From Malurus cyaneus samueli (taxonomy: Eukaryota > Chordata > Aves > Passeriformes > Maluridae): a stretch of 64,000 bases of DNA. The stretch covers positions 25,681,635 to 25,745,634 of the forward strand of contig CM019216.1 of the NCBI GenBank assembly GCA_009741485.1. The letters are read 5' to 3'. Positions 24,428-33,750 of this stretch are shown here, piece after piece. The position numbers and the translations under genes were made by a program. The notes beneath the pieces are model-generated. The model had not been told where the DNA came from. It searched no databases and worked only from the letters and a program-made list of their open reading frames with translations. The stretch's first letter is position 1. The number at the start of each line of letters is the position of its first letter.

Positions 24428-24782
24428 GGCCCACAGAGGGTGCAGAGATCCACCCGCAGCCCGTGGAGAGGGAGGTCCCCAGCCGGAGCAGGTGGACGCC
24501 GAGAAGGGGCTGTGTCAGCGGAGACCCATGAGAGAGAGGCCTTGCTCCCAAGATGGAACAGCCTGGCCTTGGGCCTGACCCAGGGGATGAGGGACCCCAC
24601 GGTGAGCAGTTTGGGCAGACTGTGCTGCCCGTGGGGGGACTCACGCAGCACAGATGGTGTGGCCTGCTGCTCGTGAGAGTGGAACCACGCGGAGAGGTTC
24701 ACGAGAATGTCTCCCGTGGGAGGGACCCCACGGCAACGCAAGGGAAGGACTCCTCTCCCTCAGCGCACAGAGGATCCGGTGA

Positions 24783-24873
24783 TGAACTGACCAACCCCAT
24801 AACCTGAACTGACCAACCCCACAGCCTGAAACTGACCGACCCCACACCCTGAACTCACGACTGACCACACCCT
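24783..24873 (+). repeat. Short tandem array, about 20-22-bp unit, 4 imperfect copies
   Basis: The unit is close to TGAACTGACCAACCCCATAC plus CC, repeated with substitutions and small indels. It is the counterpart of the more regular 4 x 22-bp array at 31298-31385 in the inverted copy. Confidence 0.85.
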
Positions 24874-24975
24874 GTTTCCCCCCCCTGCTTTGTTGTATGT
24901 GGGAAGGGGGAGGGAGTGGGGAGAGTCTGTCTTTGAGGTTTTTTTTTTCTCTTCTCCTCCTCTGACTTTGTTAGT

Positions 24976-24981
24976 AATAAA
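24976..24981 (+). promoter_or_regulatory. AATAAA polyadenylation signal of the + LTR
   Basis: AATAAA in 'gttagtaataaattccc', about 190 bases before the LTR end. The inverted copy keeps it (TTTATT on + at 31185-31190), so it is a conserved part of the family. Confidence 0.6.
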
Positions 24982-25177
24982 TTCCCTTGATAATTTAAGT
25001 AGTGCCTGTTTTGTCCATCAAGTGTTTCCTCCCCACGCTTTAGCTCAACTCATGAACCCTTTTGTAAGTTTTTTTTCCCCTTCACTCTTCTCTACCCAGT
25101 GTGGTGGTGGGGGAGAGCGAATGAGCAGGTGTTGTGGGTGCCTGGCTTTTGGCCAGCATTCCAAACCATGACAGCCT

Positions 25178-27899
25178 GTAATGTGTTTCTTGGTTGAGTC
25201 ATAGAACTTATCAAAATACTTTCATCCATGATTTCAGTGTCTGAAGGATGATTTTTTGGTAGGTGTCCTGTACAAGTAGGAGTTTCTCTATATCAGTCTC
25301 AAATCTCACAGCCTTTTCTTCCTTTGACATGCACTCTGAAAGTGGGATGAAAGACTTTACCCTTTGAATGTAAAGACCCTCCAATTATGAAACCTCTATG
25401 AATCTGGAATATAAGCAGTTCCACATTTCTGACTTTGTGAACCAGTCAACTCTATCTGGAAACAGCTTTTTTTTCCAGCTTTATTCTTTCTTTATGCCTT
25501 TCTCCTTTTCTGCCTTTTTCTTCTAGTGTGAATAGCAATAATATTTCCCCTTTTTCTCCCATACATTCATTCTGTGTAACTCCATTTTTCCTGATAGCAC
25601 TTCAAAGCTTAATCAAGTCTTTTTTTGTTTGTGGTTTTTTTTTGTTTGTTTTTTGGTTTTTGTGGTTTTTGTTTTTTTTTTTTTTTTAATTATAATACTA
25701 AACATCTCTTTGACAACATTCTTTATTTCTGTTTATAAGAGGTGTTTGCCTAGTGTACTCTTGCACTGGGATAATCTAAGCTGAAAATTTCTACCTTACT
25801 TTAAATAATGTTTACTGGGTTCTAAAATTAAAAAGGTTCTTTATTAATCGTAGTCATTACATGTGTTGCACAACTGCTGACAGTTTCAGCCCACACAAAA
25901 ACTTACTAACTTGCTATTACCCACTACAAATCTTTCTTTTTTTGTAGCCTACAAGTTTCTTCCAGTTTCCAGACATTGCTGCAGATGAACCTTTAAACAA
26001 CCTGCCCTGAGCTTACTAAATCAGTGAGTCAGTAAATTGTTATTCAGTAAATGTGTGTCTCAGCAGCTCACCTATTCAGAATGATCTTTCTGCTTATGAT
26101 CAGTTCTCAGTTTCTAAACACTCTTATGAGGACTGGAGGCTGAGCCCTTGTGAGACAACACAGGTTGTCTAGTTCAAAGTTTTCACTGAGAGGAATTTCT
26201 CCATTGGGTGACTACAGGATGCGTAGTAAAAGGTCACAGGAGATAATTCTTCATAGGAAGCTCCTTGGCCGGATTGCATTCAACATCATTTAGACCTGAA
26301 ATAAGAAACTGCTGAAAATTAGGACAATAAAAATGATATATCAGCCTTCTGTCATGAATGTTTGCTACTTTCTGACCCCTTTTTGGTCTTTTGAGCTACA
26401 CAGTTTCTGAGCTGGATGGTAATTACAGTATCTCACTATTTAATCTCTTGTAAATGTCATTAGTTCTTCAGCAGTTAAACATGTTATGGAAGAGACACAA
26501 TTTTCTGAGCTGGTGACCACTACTGAACCACAATTCAGTGTGAGAGCATAGGCACTATAAAAGTGATGGCAGTCCATCTTTAAAATGCTATAGTAGTTTT
26601 TCCTTTTCATAGTGGTTAAAAGAATAAGAAAGTCAGATTTTGTTTTCTGTAGAAACATGTACAGAGGAGTTTGAGAAACTGCAGAGTGGATGTGAAGGTA
26701 GCCTTAAACTAGTTGGAGGGTTGCAAAGCACTTGTCAGAGCAGAAGCCAAGTACTCAGCATGGTTCAAAAGGATGCCTCAAGGCTGCACCAAACCCAAGC
26801 TCATTCAAATTTGATCTTCAAAACTAAAAGCATACTTGTGAATCTTCTCACACTTTTGGGAGAGCCATAAAACTTCCACAGGTGCTTTGAAATCTTGGAC
26901 TTAGATACATGCACACTGCTTTTCCATCTTCTAAATGTTTACCAGGAATATTTTAGCTCAATTCAACCTGTGGATGTATAGAAATAGCTGAAGTCAGACT
27001 GCACAGTTGAAGATTATGCTGCTAGAGACTGAGTTCTGCCTCCTCTTATTTGGTCTTCTTTTAGCATATTGTTGTTGCTGTAGGTTTAGAAAATTATGTT
27101 GGTGATATAAGAGACTGTTGCCATGACATTCTTAATATTTGCACCGCAGAGGAATTAGCAAAAAAAAATAACATCCCTGCAAGTACTGTTGTTGCAAAGT
27201 AGTAATCTTCCCATTGCCCTTACTCTAAGCATGATAGAAATGTGGGTAGGATCTTCAATTCTTTCATTTTAGACTTCAGACCCATATTATACTTTATATT
27301 GTGTGTTTGTCATTTCTAATTTGGCTCTGTGCTAGTTGCACAGCTGAGCCTCCACTCCCTAAACATTTTTGAACATCAATGTATTTTATGCTTTATGCTG
27401 CTACTGACTACAGCTCACATCCCTTTTCCCTCCCAGCTCTGTATTTAGTGCTCAAAGAGCTTTTCACAATGCTTTACTTGAGCAGAGGAATAATAGACCA
27501 CATTTTTCAACCTTTTCTCAAATTCTTACTGCTTGTTGCCAACTATCTGTATTTTTTTCATGCTGTGGTTAATATCTTATTAAGAAAGCCTTTGTCACAT
27601 AGAAACAAAAAGCAAAAATCCCAAACCTACAGCTCTGCAATTGCATAATGATTCAGGCATGATGAGGAGGTGGTAATAAACACCTGACATTCTCTGTAGT
27701 TCCCTCCTGCACATTATTGTGTGGCATGTTTTTCCACATATTTTATGATCTTTATCCACATTAGTCAGTGCAGCTGTGGCTGAGTGCTAGATAAGGATGT
27801 ACACGTGGGTTTTCAAAGCCAGGGAAAAAACAAGGAAGAACAGAGAATGCCACAAGGAACTGCCAGCTTTAATTGGCAGCTTTTTGAGCAAGGCTGACC
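25178..27899. other. Unannotated AT-rich sequence
   Basis: A T/G simple-sequence tract lies at about 25620-25687. Nothing else is recognisable. Short frames at 26440-26870 and 27379-27648 have no family features. Confidence 0.55.
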
Positions 27900-28500
27900 C
27901 AGCTTGATTTTTGCCAGTCAGAGAGGTGAATTAGCCACCAACAATGCTGAAAAGGTTATGAATATTTTCATCACTCCTGTCTTTACTATTACTGTTGGGC
28001 CCCAGACCTTGGGAACAAAAAACAGGTTGCAGCACAGACCCACCATCAGCTGGTGTGTGAAGTACTGTAGGAACTACTTCAGGATCCCTACAAATAGATG
28101 GGCCCGGGCAATACACACCCAAGAGAGCTGTTAGAAGGGCTGGCTGACATAGTTGCAAGGCCATTCACCTTAGTCATTGAGCCGTTACCTGAAGGCGGCT
28201 GATGTCACCCTCATCTAAGAAGGGTTTGAAGAAGGTTCCAGGAAATTGCAAGCTGATCTGTCATATTTTAGTCCCTGGGAAAATCATGGAATTAATCCAC
28301 CTAGGGACTATCACAAGCCAAATGGAGCATGTGTTTGAGAAAAGCCAGCGTGGATTCATCAAGGGAAAATTTTTCTTAACAAATTTGATTGCCTTCTATG
28401 ACAAAATAACCTGCTCAGCTGATGTGGTGTGAGCACTGGTCATTGTCTACGTGGATTTCTCCAAGGCTTTTGATGTGGTCTCCCACAGTCTCCCTGGACA
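27900..28500 (+). mobile_element. CR1 LINE fragment from the reverse-transcriptase domain
   Basis: This internal piece of CR1 ORF2 begins near 'cagagaggtgaattagccac' and runs past 'gaactacttcaggatcccta' to 'gtggatttctccaaggcttt'. Translated in the right frame, the last part gives VYVDFSKAFDVVSH, the reverse-transcriptase motif block that contains the first catalytic aspartate. A nearby frame (28202-28432) includes the block that precedes it. Stops and frameshifts separate the parts, so it is dead. Both the 5' end and the whole 3' end are missing, unlike ordinary 5'-truncated copies, so it was cut by later deletion. It sits between the two inverted LTRs. Confidence 0.82.
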
Positions 28501-28586
28501 AACTCATGATAGACAAGCAGTCCAAGAACTTGCTAAGGAACACAAGAGTGACATGAAGTTTTTCTGATCAGAACACAATTCTTAGT

Positions 28587-28616
28587 GTTTTGTTTTGTTT
28601 TGTTTTGTTTTGTTTT
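28587..28616 (+). repeat. (GTTTT)6 microsatellite
   Basis: Six perfect GTTTT units, a likely polymorphic length site. Confidence 0.95.
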
Positions 28617-30340
28617 AGTTGTAAAAGGCCCTGAAGGTCTTTTCCTAATTGGAAGGATGCACATGCCTTCTTCAAAATATCGAATATATGCTGGTTATTA
28701 AAGAATAAGAGAAATGCAGGTGCAAGTTTCTTTTTGGTTTACTTGGATATGATGAAACTGATGGAAGCGCACCTATTTGCCATATGTTTTCTATCTTCAG
28801 TTTAGTGTAGAACAAGATGGAATTATGTATGTCTTTATTGATGGCACTGTTTCACTAGGTATGAATAATTAAATACCCAATACTTGCAAAAGAACAGATT
28901 CAATAGCTTGGAAGTTGGAACAGTTAAGGAAAATTGAGGTTAACATCCTCGTTTCAACAAAAAAATACAATCGTTTGTTGGAGAAAAACAGCTCAAATAC
29001 GAGAGGGTGTGATTAATCATTTAGAGCTGACTCATGTCTATTGATTATTACAGACTAAGCCAGAATAACATCAACTATAAGATGAGAATGTGTGCTTTCT
29101 ATATCCTGTTTGAGTATATGGACACCTGAATGTTTCTAAAAAGAATGAGGGTATATTCCTCCAGGCTTTTTATTACAAATTCTAGTTTGGTAGTGAGAAA
29201 AAAAAAATCCTACTTAAAATAATATTGAAACCAGATATTACAATGTATCTTAGTAAAAAGTTCAGAAGGCCATCATCTTAAATTCAATATCACTGCAAAT
29301 GTTTGGTTATTATGGTAATATTTCATATCAATACCTGTATCACTTCTGTCACTTGTAAACTATTCTTGAGGATATCAAGGTAACAGATTACAGATAATTT
29401 TGTCTTCACAGAACAGTCTGACAAATAAAAAAAGGAAAAAAAAAGCCAAACTGGAACAATGACAACTAAGCAAACTCTCTTATTCCAAAGATTAGAAAAG
29501 ATGTGAGGTTTTTCTGCTTGGTTAATTGGTCAATTGGTTGGGTTTCGGTGAGTTTTGGGGGTTGAGGGGGGCAGAGGATGGCTTTGTGTGTATGTGTGGA
29601 TTTTTATTCTAAATTTAACAAGAAGGCTCATTTTTAAAAACATGAGAGGTGGTCTGAAGTTTTAGGAGAGAAAGAACTGTTTTCCAGTGAACACTGACAG
29701 ATGAAGAAACTCTTTGCCATGAGGACTTTGTGAGAACATCCTAACTCCCTGAGTTCTTGAGAAAGTACTGGCATGTTCCCATAGAGCTTTTGAGTCTGAT
29801 TAATTTTATAATTTATAATTTTATTTATGAAAGATTATCTGGAATATTCTGAACTTTTTAAACAAGGAGTTCAGGCACAGGAATTTTTTTTTCTCACTAG
29901 TGATAGGTTTTTTACTTTAAAGGAGTTTGAAGAAAAAAACTTGAGAGAAATTGTGCTTATTATTAGTCTGCATTTAGAACAATAAAATGCAGTCAGAAAC
30001 ATAAAAGAACACTGTCTTTAGGAAGCATCAGGGCCAGCTCTGTGTTATAATTTGGTTATTAACATTATTAGAGACATGTCTCTGCCCAAATTAAAATGCA
30101 AACAAGACCATATGATAAAGTCAATAGTATGGATTATATATAACAGTAAATCTGAGGAGGAGAGAGAGAGAGAGAAAAAAAGAAATAGAAAAAGAGGTGG
30201 TGAAAGAGAAAGAAAGTGACACAGAGACAGATAAAGAGGAAAATATCACTACTCCATAGATCCCGATGGTGGACATTGATCTCTTCTTCTGATCTCCTTG
30301 GTGGTGAGGCCCTGCAAAACAGATTTTGATGAATTAATAG
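28617..30340. other. Unannotated sequence with a purine-rich tract
   Basis: Mostly AT-rich with nothing recognised. A GA-rich tract with a short (GA)n core occupies about 30156-30240. Confidence 0.55.
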
Positions 30341-30760
30341 GCATTTAGGCCAAGTGGGAATGCCCAGGTACCCCCCTGGCGAGTGGGACAAGTTTGACAC
30401 TGTCCCTTTTGCCAGACTCTGGACCTGTTTCATCACCTGGCTGGTGCATGACCTCAGGAACAGTCAGGAGAGCATTTTGGGGGTCTTTAATGCTTTATGG
30501 TATTTCTCAGCTGCCTCTCTCATGAATATTCTCTGTGTGTGTGGCCCTCTTGGAACTGGGTGTTTGACTAAGCCAGTGTGTGTAAGGGAGGGTGGGTGTT
30601 CCTTCCCTCTCACCAGAGGTTACACCACACCCCCAAAACTCTCCTCTTCCCCCTTGGTTAGGGGAAAGTCTGTGCAAACCTGTACTCAGCAGGTGAGCCT
30701 GTGGGCTATGGCCTCCCATATCCTGAACCCAGCCAGGGATGATTTTCAGCACAGCTGATG
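30341..30760. other. Unidentified GC-richer segment
   Basis: About 420 bases are clearly less AT-rich than both flanks. A 134-residue + frame (30354-30758) covers it and a 92-residue minus frame overlaps its 3' part. I do not recognise a protein domain in either. It may be a decayed LTR or other repeat of unknown family. Single bases cannot decide it. Confidence 0.35.
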
Positions 30761-31184
30761 AGTTTGGCTTTCCTGGAAGATACATTCTTCTTCCTCAGCC
30801 TTGTTTACTTCCTAGACTTGAGACAACTGAATGACAGTGCCACTTTTTTCTTATCTAAAATAGCCGTGGCAGCTTAACAGTCCAAAGTTCTACTCAGGGT
30901 CATATTTAGGGACAGATCATCTTTGGTGGTGACAATGTCTTTATAGAGTTCTGTCATAATGGGCAGAACTCCTCATAACTATTTTTAAGCCATTGTCATG
31001 GTTTAGAATGCTGGCCAAAAGCCAGGCACCCACAACACCTGCTCATTTAGCTCTCCCCCACCACCACACTGGGTAGAGAAGAGCGAAGGGGAAAAAACTA
31101 ACAAAAAGGTTCATGAGTTGAGATAAAGAGCGGGGAGGAAACACTTGATGGACAAAACAGGCACTACTTAAATTATGAAGTGAA

Positions 31185-31190
31185 TTTATT
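31185..31190 (-). promoter_or_regulatory. AATAAA polyadenylation signal of the minus LTR
   Basis: TTTATT on + equals AATAAA on the minus strand, at the equivalent position to the signal at 24976-24981. Confidence 0.6.
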
Positions 31191-31297
31191 ACTAACAAAG
31201 TCAGAGGAGGAGAAGAAGGAGAAATAAATTACAACCCTCAAAAACACCCCACTCCCTCCCCCCTTCCCACCGACTGCAAAACAGCAGAAACGGAACA

Positions 31298-31385
31298 GGG
31301 TGTGGGGTTGGTCAGTTCAGGGTATGGGGTTGGTCAGTTCAGGGTGTGGGGTTGGTCAGTTCAGGGTATGGGGTTGGTCAGTTCA
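31298..31385 (-). repeat. 22-bp tandem array, four nearly identical units
   Basis: Four head-to-tail units of GGGTGTGGGGTTGGTCAGTT plus CA; the units differ only at TGT/TAT. It lies inside the LTR and is much more regular than the homologous array at 24783-24873. Confidence 0.94.
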
Positions 31386-31755
31386 TCACCGGATCGATCT
31401 GTGGCTGCTGAGGGAGAGGAGTCCTTCCCTTGCGTTGCCGTGGGGTCCCTCCCACGGGAGACAGTTCCCTGTGAACCTCTCCGGGGTGGTTCCACTCTCA
31501 CGAGCAGCAGTCCACACACATCTGCTGCAGTGTGAGTCCCCCTGTGGGCAGACAGTCATCCCAAAACTGCTGCACCGTGGGCTCTCTCGTCCCCTGGGTG
31601 CAGGCCCAAGGCCAGGCTGTTCCATCTCGGGAGCAAGGCCTCTCTCTCCATGGCTCTCCTGCTGGACACAGCCCCTTCTTGGCGTCCACCTGCTCCGGCG
31701 TGGGGACCTCCCTCCTCCACGGGCTGCGGGTGGATCTCTGCACCCTCTGTGGACC

Positions 31756-32255
31756 CCATGGGCTGCAGGGGGACAACCTGCTCCACCATGGTCACCATGG
31801 GCTTCAGGGGGACAGCCTGCTCCACCATGGTCACCATGGGCTGCAGGGGACAGCCTGCTCCACCATAGTCACCGTGGGCTGCAGGGGGACAGCCTGCTCC
31901 ACCATGGTCACCATGGGCTCAGGGGGACACTGCTCCACCAAGGTCACCATGGCTCGGGACAGCCTGCTCCACCATGGTCACATGGCTGCCCCACCATGGT
32001 CACATCTGCCCACCATGGTCACAGCTGCTCCACCATGGTCACATGGCTGCCTCCACCATGGTCACCAGGGCTGCAGGGGACAGCCTGCTCCACCATGGTC
32101 ACCATGGGCTGCAGGGGACAGCCTGCTCCACCATGGTCACCTGCAGGGGGACAGCCTGCTCCACCATGGTCACCATGGGCTGCAGGGGGACAGCCTGCTC
32201 CACCATGGTCACCATGGGCTGCAGGGGACAGCCTGCTCCACCATGGTCGTCACCA
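31756..32255 (-). repeat. 38-bp minisatellite inside the inverted LTR, about 13 units
   Basis: On + the unit reads CTGCAGGGGACAGCCTGCTC then CACCATGGTCACCATGGG, the reverse complement of the 23703-24427 unit. Several central units (31945-32065) are shortened to 'ccaccatggtcacat' pieces. Its copy number and degeneracy differ from the partner, so the arrays changed independently. Confidence 0.93.
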
Positions 32256-32595
32256 CAGCCTGCAAAGGAATCCCAGCTCCGGCGCCTGGAGCAGCTCCTC
32301 TCCCTCATCCACTGACCTTGGTGTCTGCATTCCCTCACATATTTCTCAGCCTCCTCCACCGGCAAAACTGCTGTGTGCTCCTTTGTTTTGATTTCTTCTT
32401 AAATATGTTTTCACAGAGGCATAACCACCATGTCCAATTGGCCCAGGTTTGGTCAGTGGCATGTCCATCATCCTCAGAGCCAACAGCAATTGGCTCTGCT
32501 GGACATGGTGGAAGCCTCCAGAAGCTTCTCACAGGCGCCATCTTTTTGGCCCCTCCACTTCCAAAAACTGGGCCAAGCAAAACCAGCACAGCCAT

Positions 32596-33505
32596 TAATC
32601 CAAACATTTCAGTCTCTCACACTCTGGGCTAGTGAATGAGACAGTTGCCTTGGGAACAGACTGCTGGGGCAGCAAAACTGCTAAAACTGTTGCCTTCTTT
32701 CTCCTATCAGACACCAAAAAGAGATTTCTCTCTGTGCATCCCAAGCTCTGTGAGCTTGGGGCAGATAAAATGACAACTCCTGATGAAGGAAGGGGAGAGA
32801 GGTGAGACTCTTCCCAACAGCAATAGTCATTGCCCAATTCCCATAACTTCCCTCTAACAGCCACAGAGCAAGTCAAGTCTCCAAATAATTTACTCCCATC
32901 TTTGACCTTTCCCCCATTCAGGTAACAGAAGGCTGATTCTTCAACTCCATAGTAACAATGATAATTCTCTGCACACTTCTGAGGAGCTTTGAGTGTTTTT
33001 CAGAAATAGTAATCACAAAAATCCAAAAAGAAATTCCAATTATTGAGTGCTTAGTACTAGAACCCCATATTTACAATAGAAAATAATCTCATCCAAGAAG
33101 CTATATAAATACATTGAACATCTCTATTGATGAAAATTTAAAGAAGCAGGTCCCACCTTCTTGGATTCTATTAATGTTTCCTAAAATATTTAAAATAAAA
33201 CCAAGTCTGATGATCCATATTTATTTAACGGTTTCATGTGTGCAAGATATGGAAGGAGCCAGGAGCAAGCTGATCTTTAGAAATCAAGCCAAAACCCGAA
33301 GTTTAACATTCTGTAGGACTGGGTGAAATTAGACGTTTCTATCAGTTGCAAACTTTTTCCTGAAGGTGAGCTCAGAATGGTCAGCTGTGACTTCTTCAGC
33401 AATGGAGCCTATATATATCTTTTGGAATTCACAATTCTCAGGAAACAGACAGATAAAATTATATTTCTGCATTTAATAAATATTTTACTGTATAAAAATA
33501 CTACA
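32596..33505. other. Unannotated sequence
   Basis: Nothing is recognised. A self-complementary pair of words, 'cccaagctctg' and 'gtgagcttggg', at 32738-32761 could fold into a small hairpin. Confidence 0.5.
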
Positions 33506-33559
33506 TTTCTGATACTTAGATAGTACAAGAAATTTCTGATATTTAGATAGTTCAAGAAA
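33506..33559 (+). repeat. 27-bp tandem duplication
   Basis: Two adjacent 27-bp units beginning TTTCTGATA, differing at two positions. Confidence 0.85.
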
Positions 33560-33685
33560 TCTTACTGACAGGTTATTGAATTACCACAAAATTGTTTTTG
33601 TCTAAAAAAAACCCCAGCCAAAACAGACAATAGTGCAGCTTATTTAATTTTTATTAAATTGTTGTATCACACTGGTTGCTATACA

Positions 33686-33750
33686 TCACAAAATCATAGA
33701 ATCATATAATATTTTTAGTTGGAAAGCATCCATGAGGATCATCAAAGTGA
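33686..33750 (-). mobile_element. Short CR1 3' end, minus strand, decayed
   Basis: 'cacaaaatcatagaatcata' followed by 'agttggaaagcatccatgag' and 'gatcatc' is the reverse complement of a CR1 terminus. It is severely truncated, as is common for CR1. Confidence 0.65.

Larger units (their letters stand above)
23375..25173 (+). mobile_element. Solo LTR, + orientation, member of an inverted pair, with internal minisatellites
   Basis: The element begins TGTGTCGGTTTTGCTTGGCC and ends CCAAACCATGACA. The 4-bp word GCCT flanks both sides (23371-23374 and 25174-25177). Its reverse complement matches 30994-32590 along its length, which fixes both ends. From 5' to 3' it holds a U3-like part (to about 23700), an array of 38-bp units (23703-24427), a GC-rich segment, a short 20-22-bp array (24783-24873), an AATAAA signal (24976-24981) and a U5-like T/C-rich end containing 'tagctcaactcatgaaccc' and 'gtgttgtgggtgcctggctt'. 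There are no retroviral genes on either side, so it is a solo LTR left by recombination. At 1,799 bp it is longer than its partner, mostly through the 38-bp array. Long open frames across it are products of the tandem arrays. Confidence 0.87.
30994..32590 (-). mobile_element. Solo LTR, minus orientation, inverted partner of 23375-25173, GCCAT target duplication
   Basis: On the + strand it starts TGTCATGGTTTAGAATGC and ends GGCCAAGCAAAACCAGCACA, exactly the reverse of its partner's ends. A perfect 5-bp direct repeat GCCAT flanks it (30989-30993 and 32591-32595). It has the same parts in reverse: a U5-like end (to about 31180), the polyadenylation signal, a 4 x 22-bp array, a GC-rich segment, a 38-bp array (31756-32255) and a U3-like end. 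It is about 200 bp shorter than its partner because its 38-bp array is shorter and more degenerate. No internal viral genes are present. Its separate target duplication shows an independent insertion, so the inverted arrangement is not an inverted duplication of flanking DNA. Confidence 0.9.

Noticed and set aside
23534..24741. 287- and 395-codon minus frames over the + LTR
   Set aside because: They consist of the 38-bp array translated in shifting phase, with single-base indels between units. This is tandem-repeat artefact within a solo LTR.
30354..30758. 134-codon + frame as a gene
   Set aside because: No recognised domain and a competing minus frame. Only the compositional oddity was kept as a finding.
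23375..32590. A full provirus bounded by 23375-25173 and 30994-32590
   Set aside because: Proviral LTRs are in direct orientation. These are inverted, each with its own target duplication, and the spacer contains no viral genes.
31300..32632. 363- and 366-codon + frames over the minus LTR
   Set aside because: Same artefact from the 22-bp and 38-bp arrays. The frames run antisense to the LTR and have no retroviral protein features.
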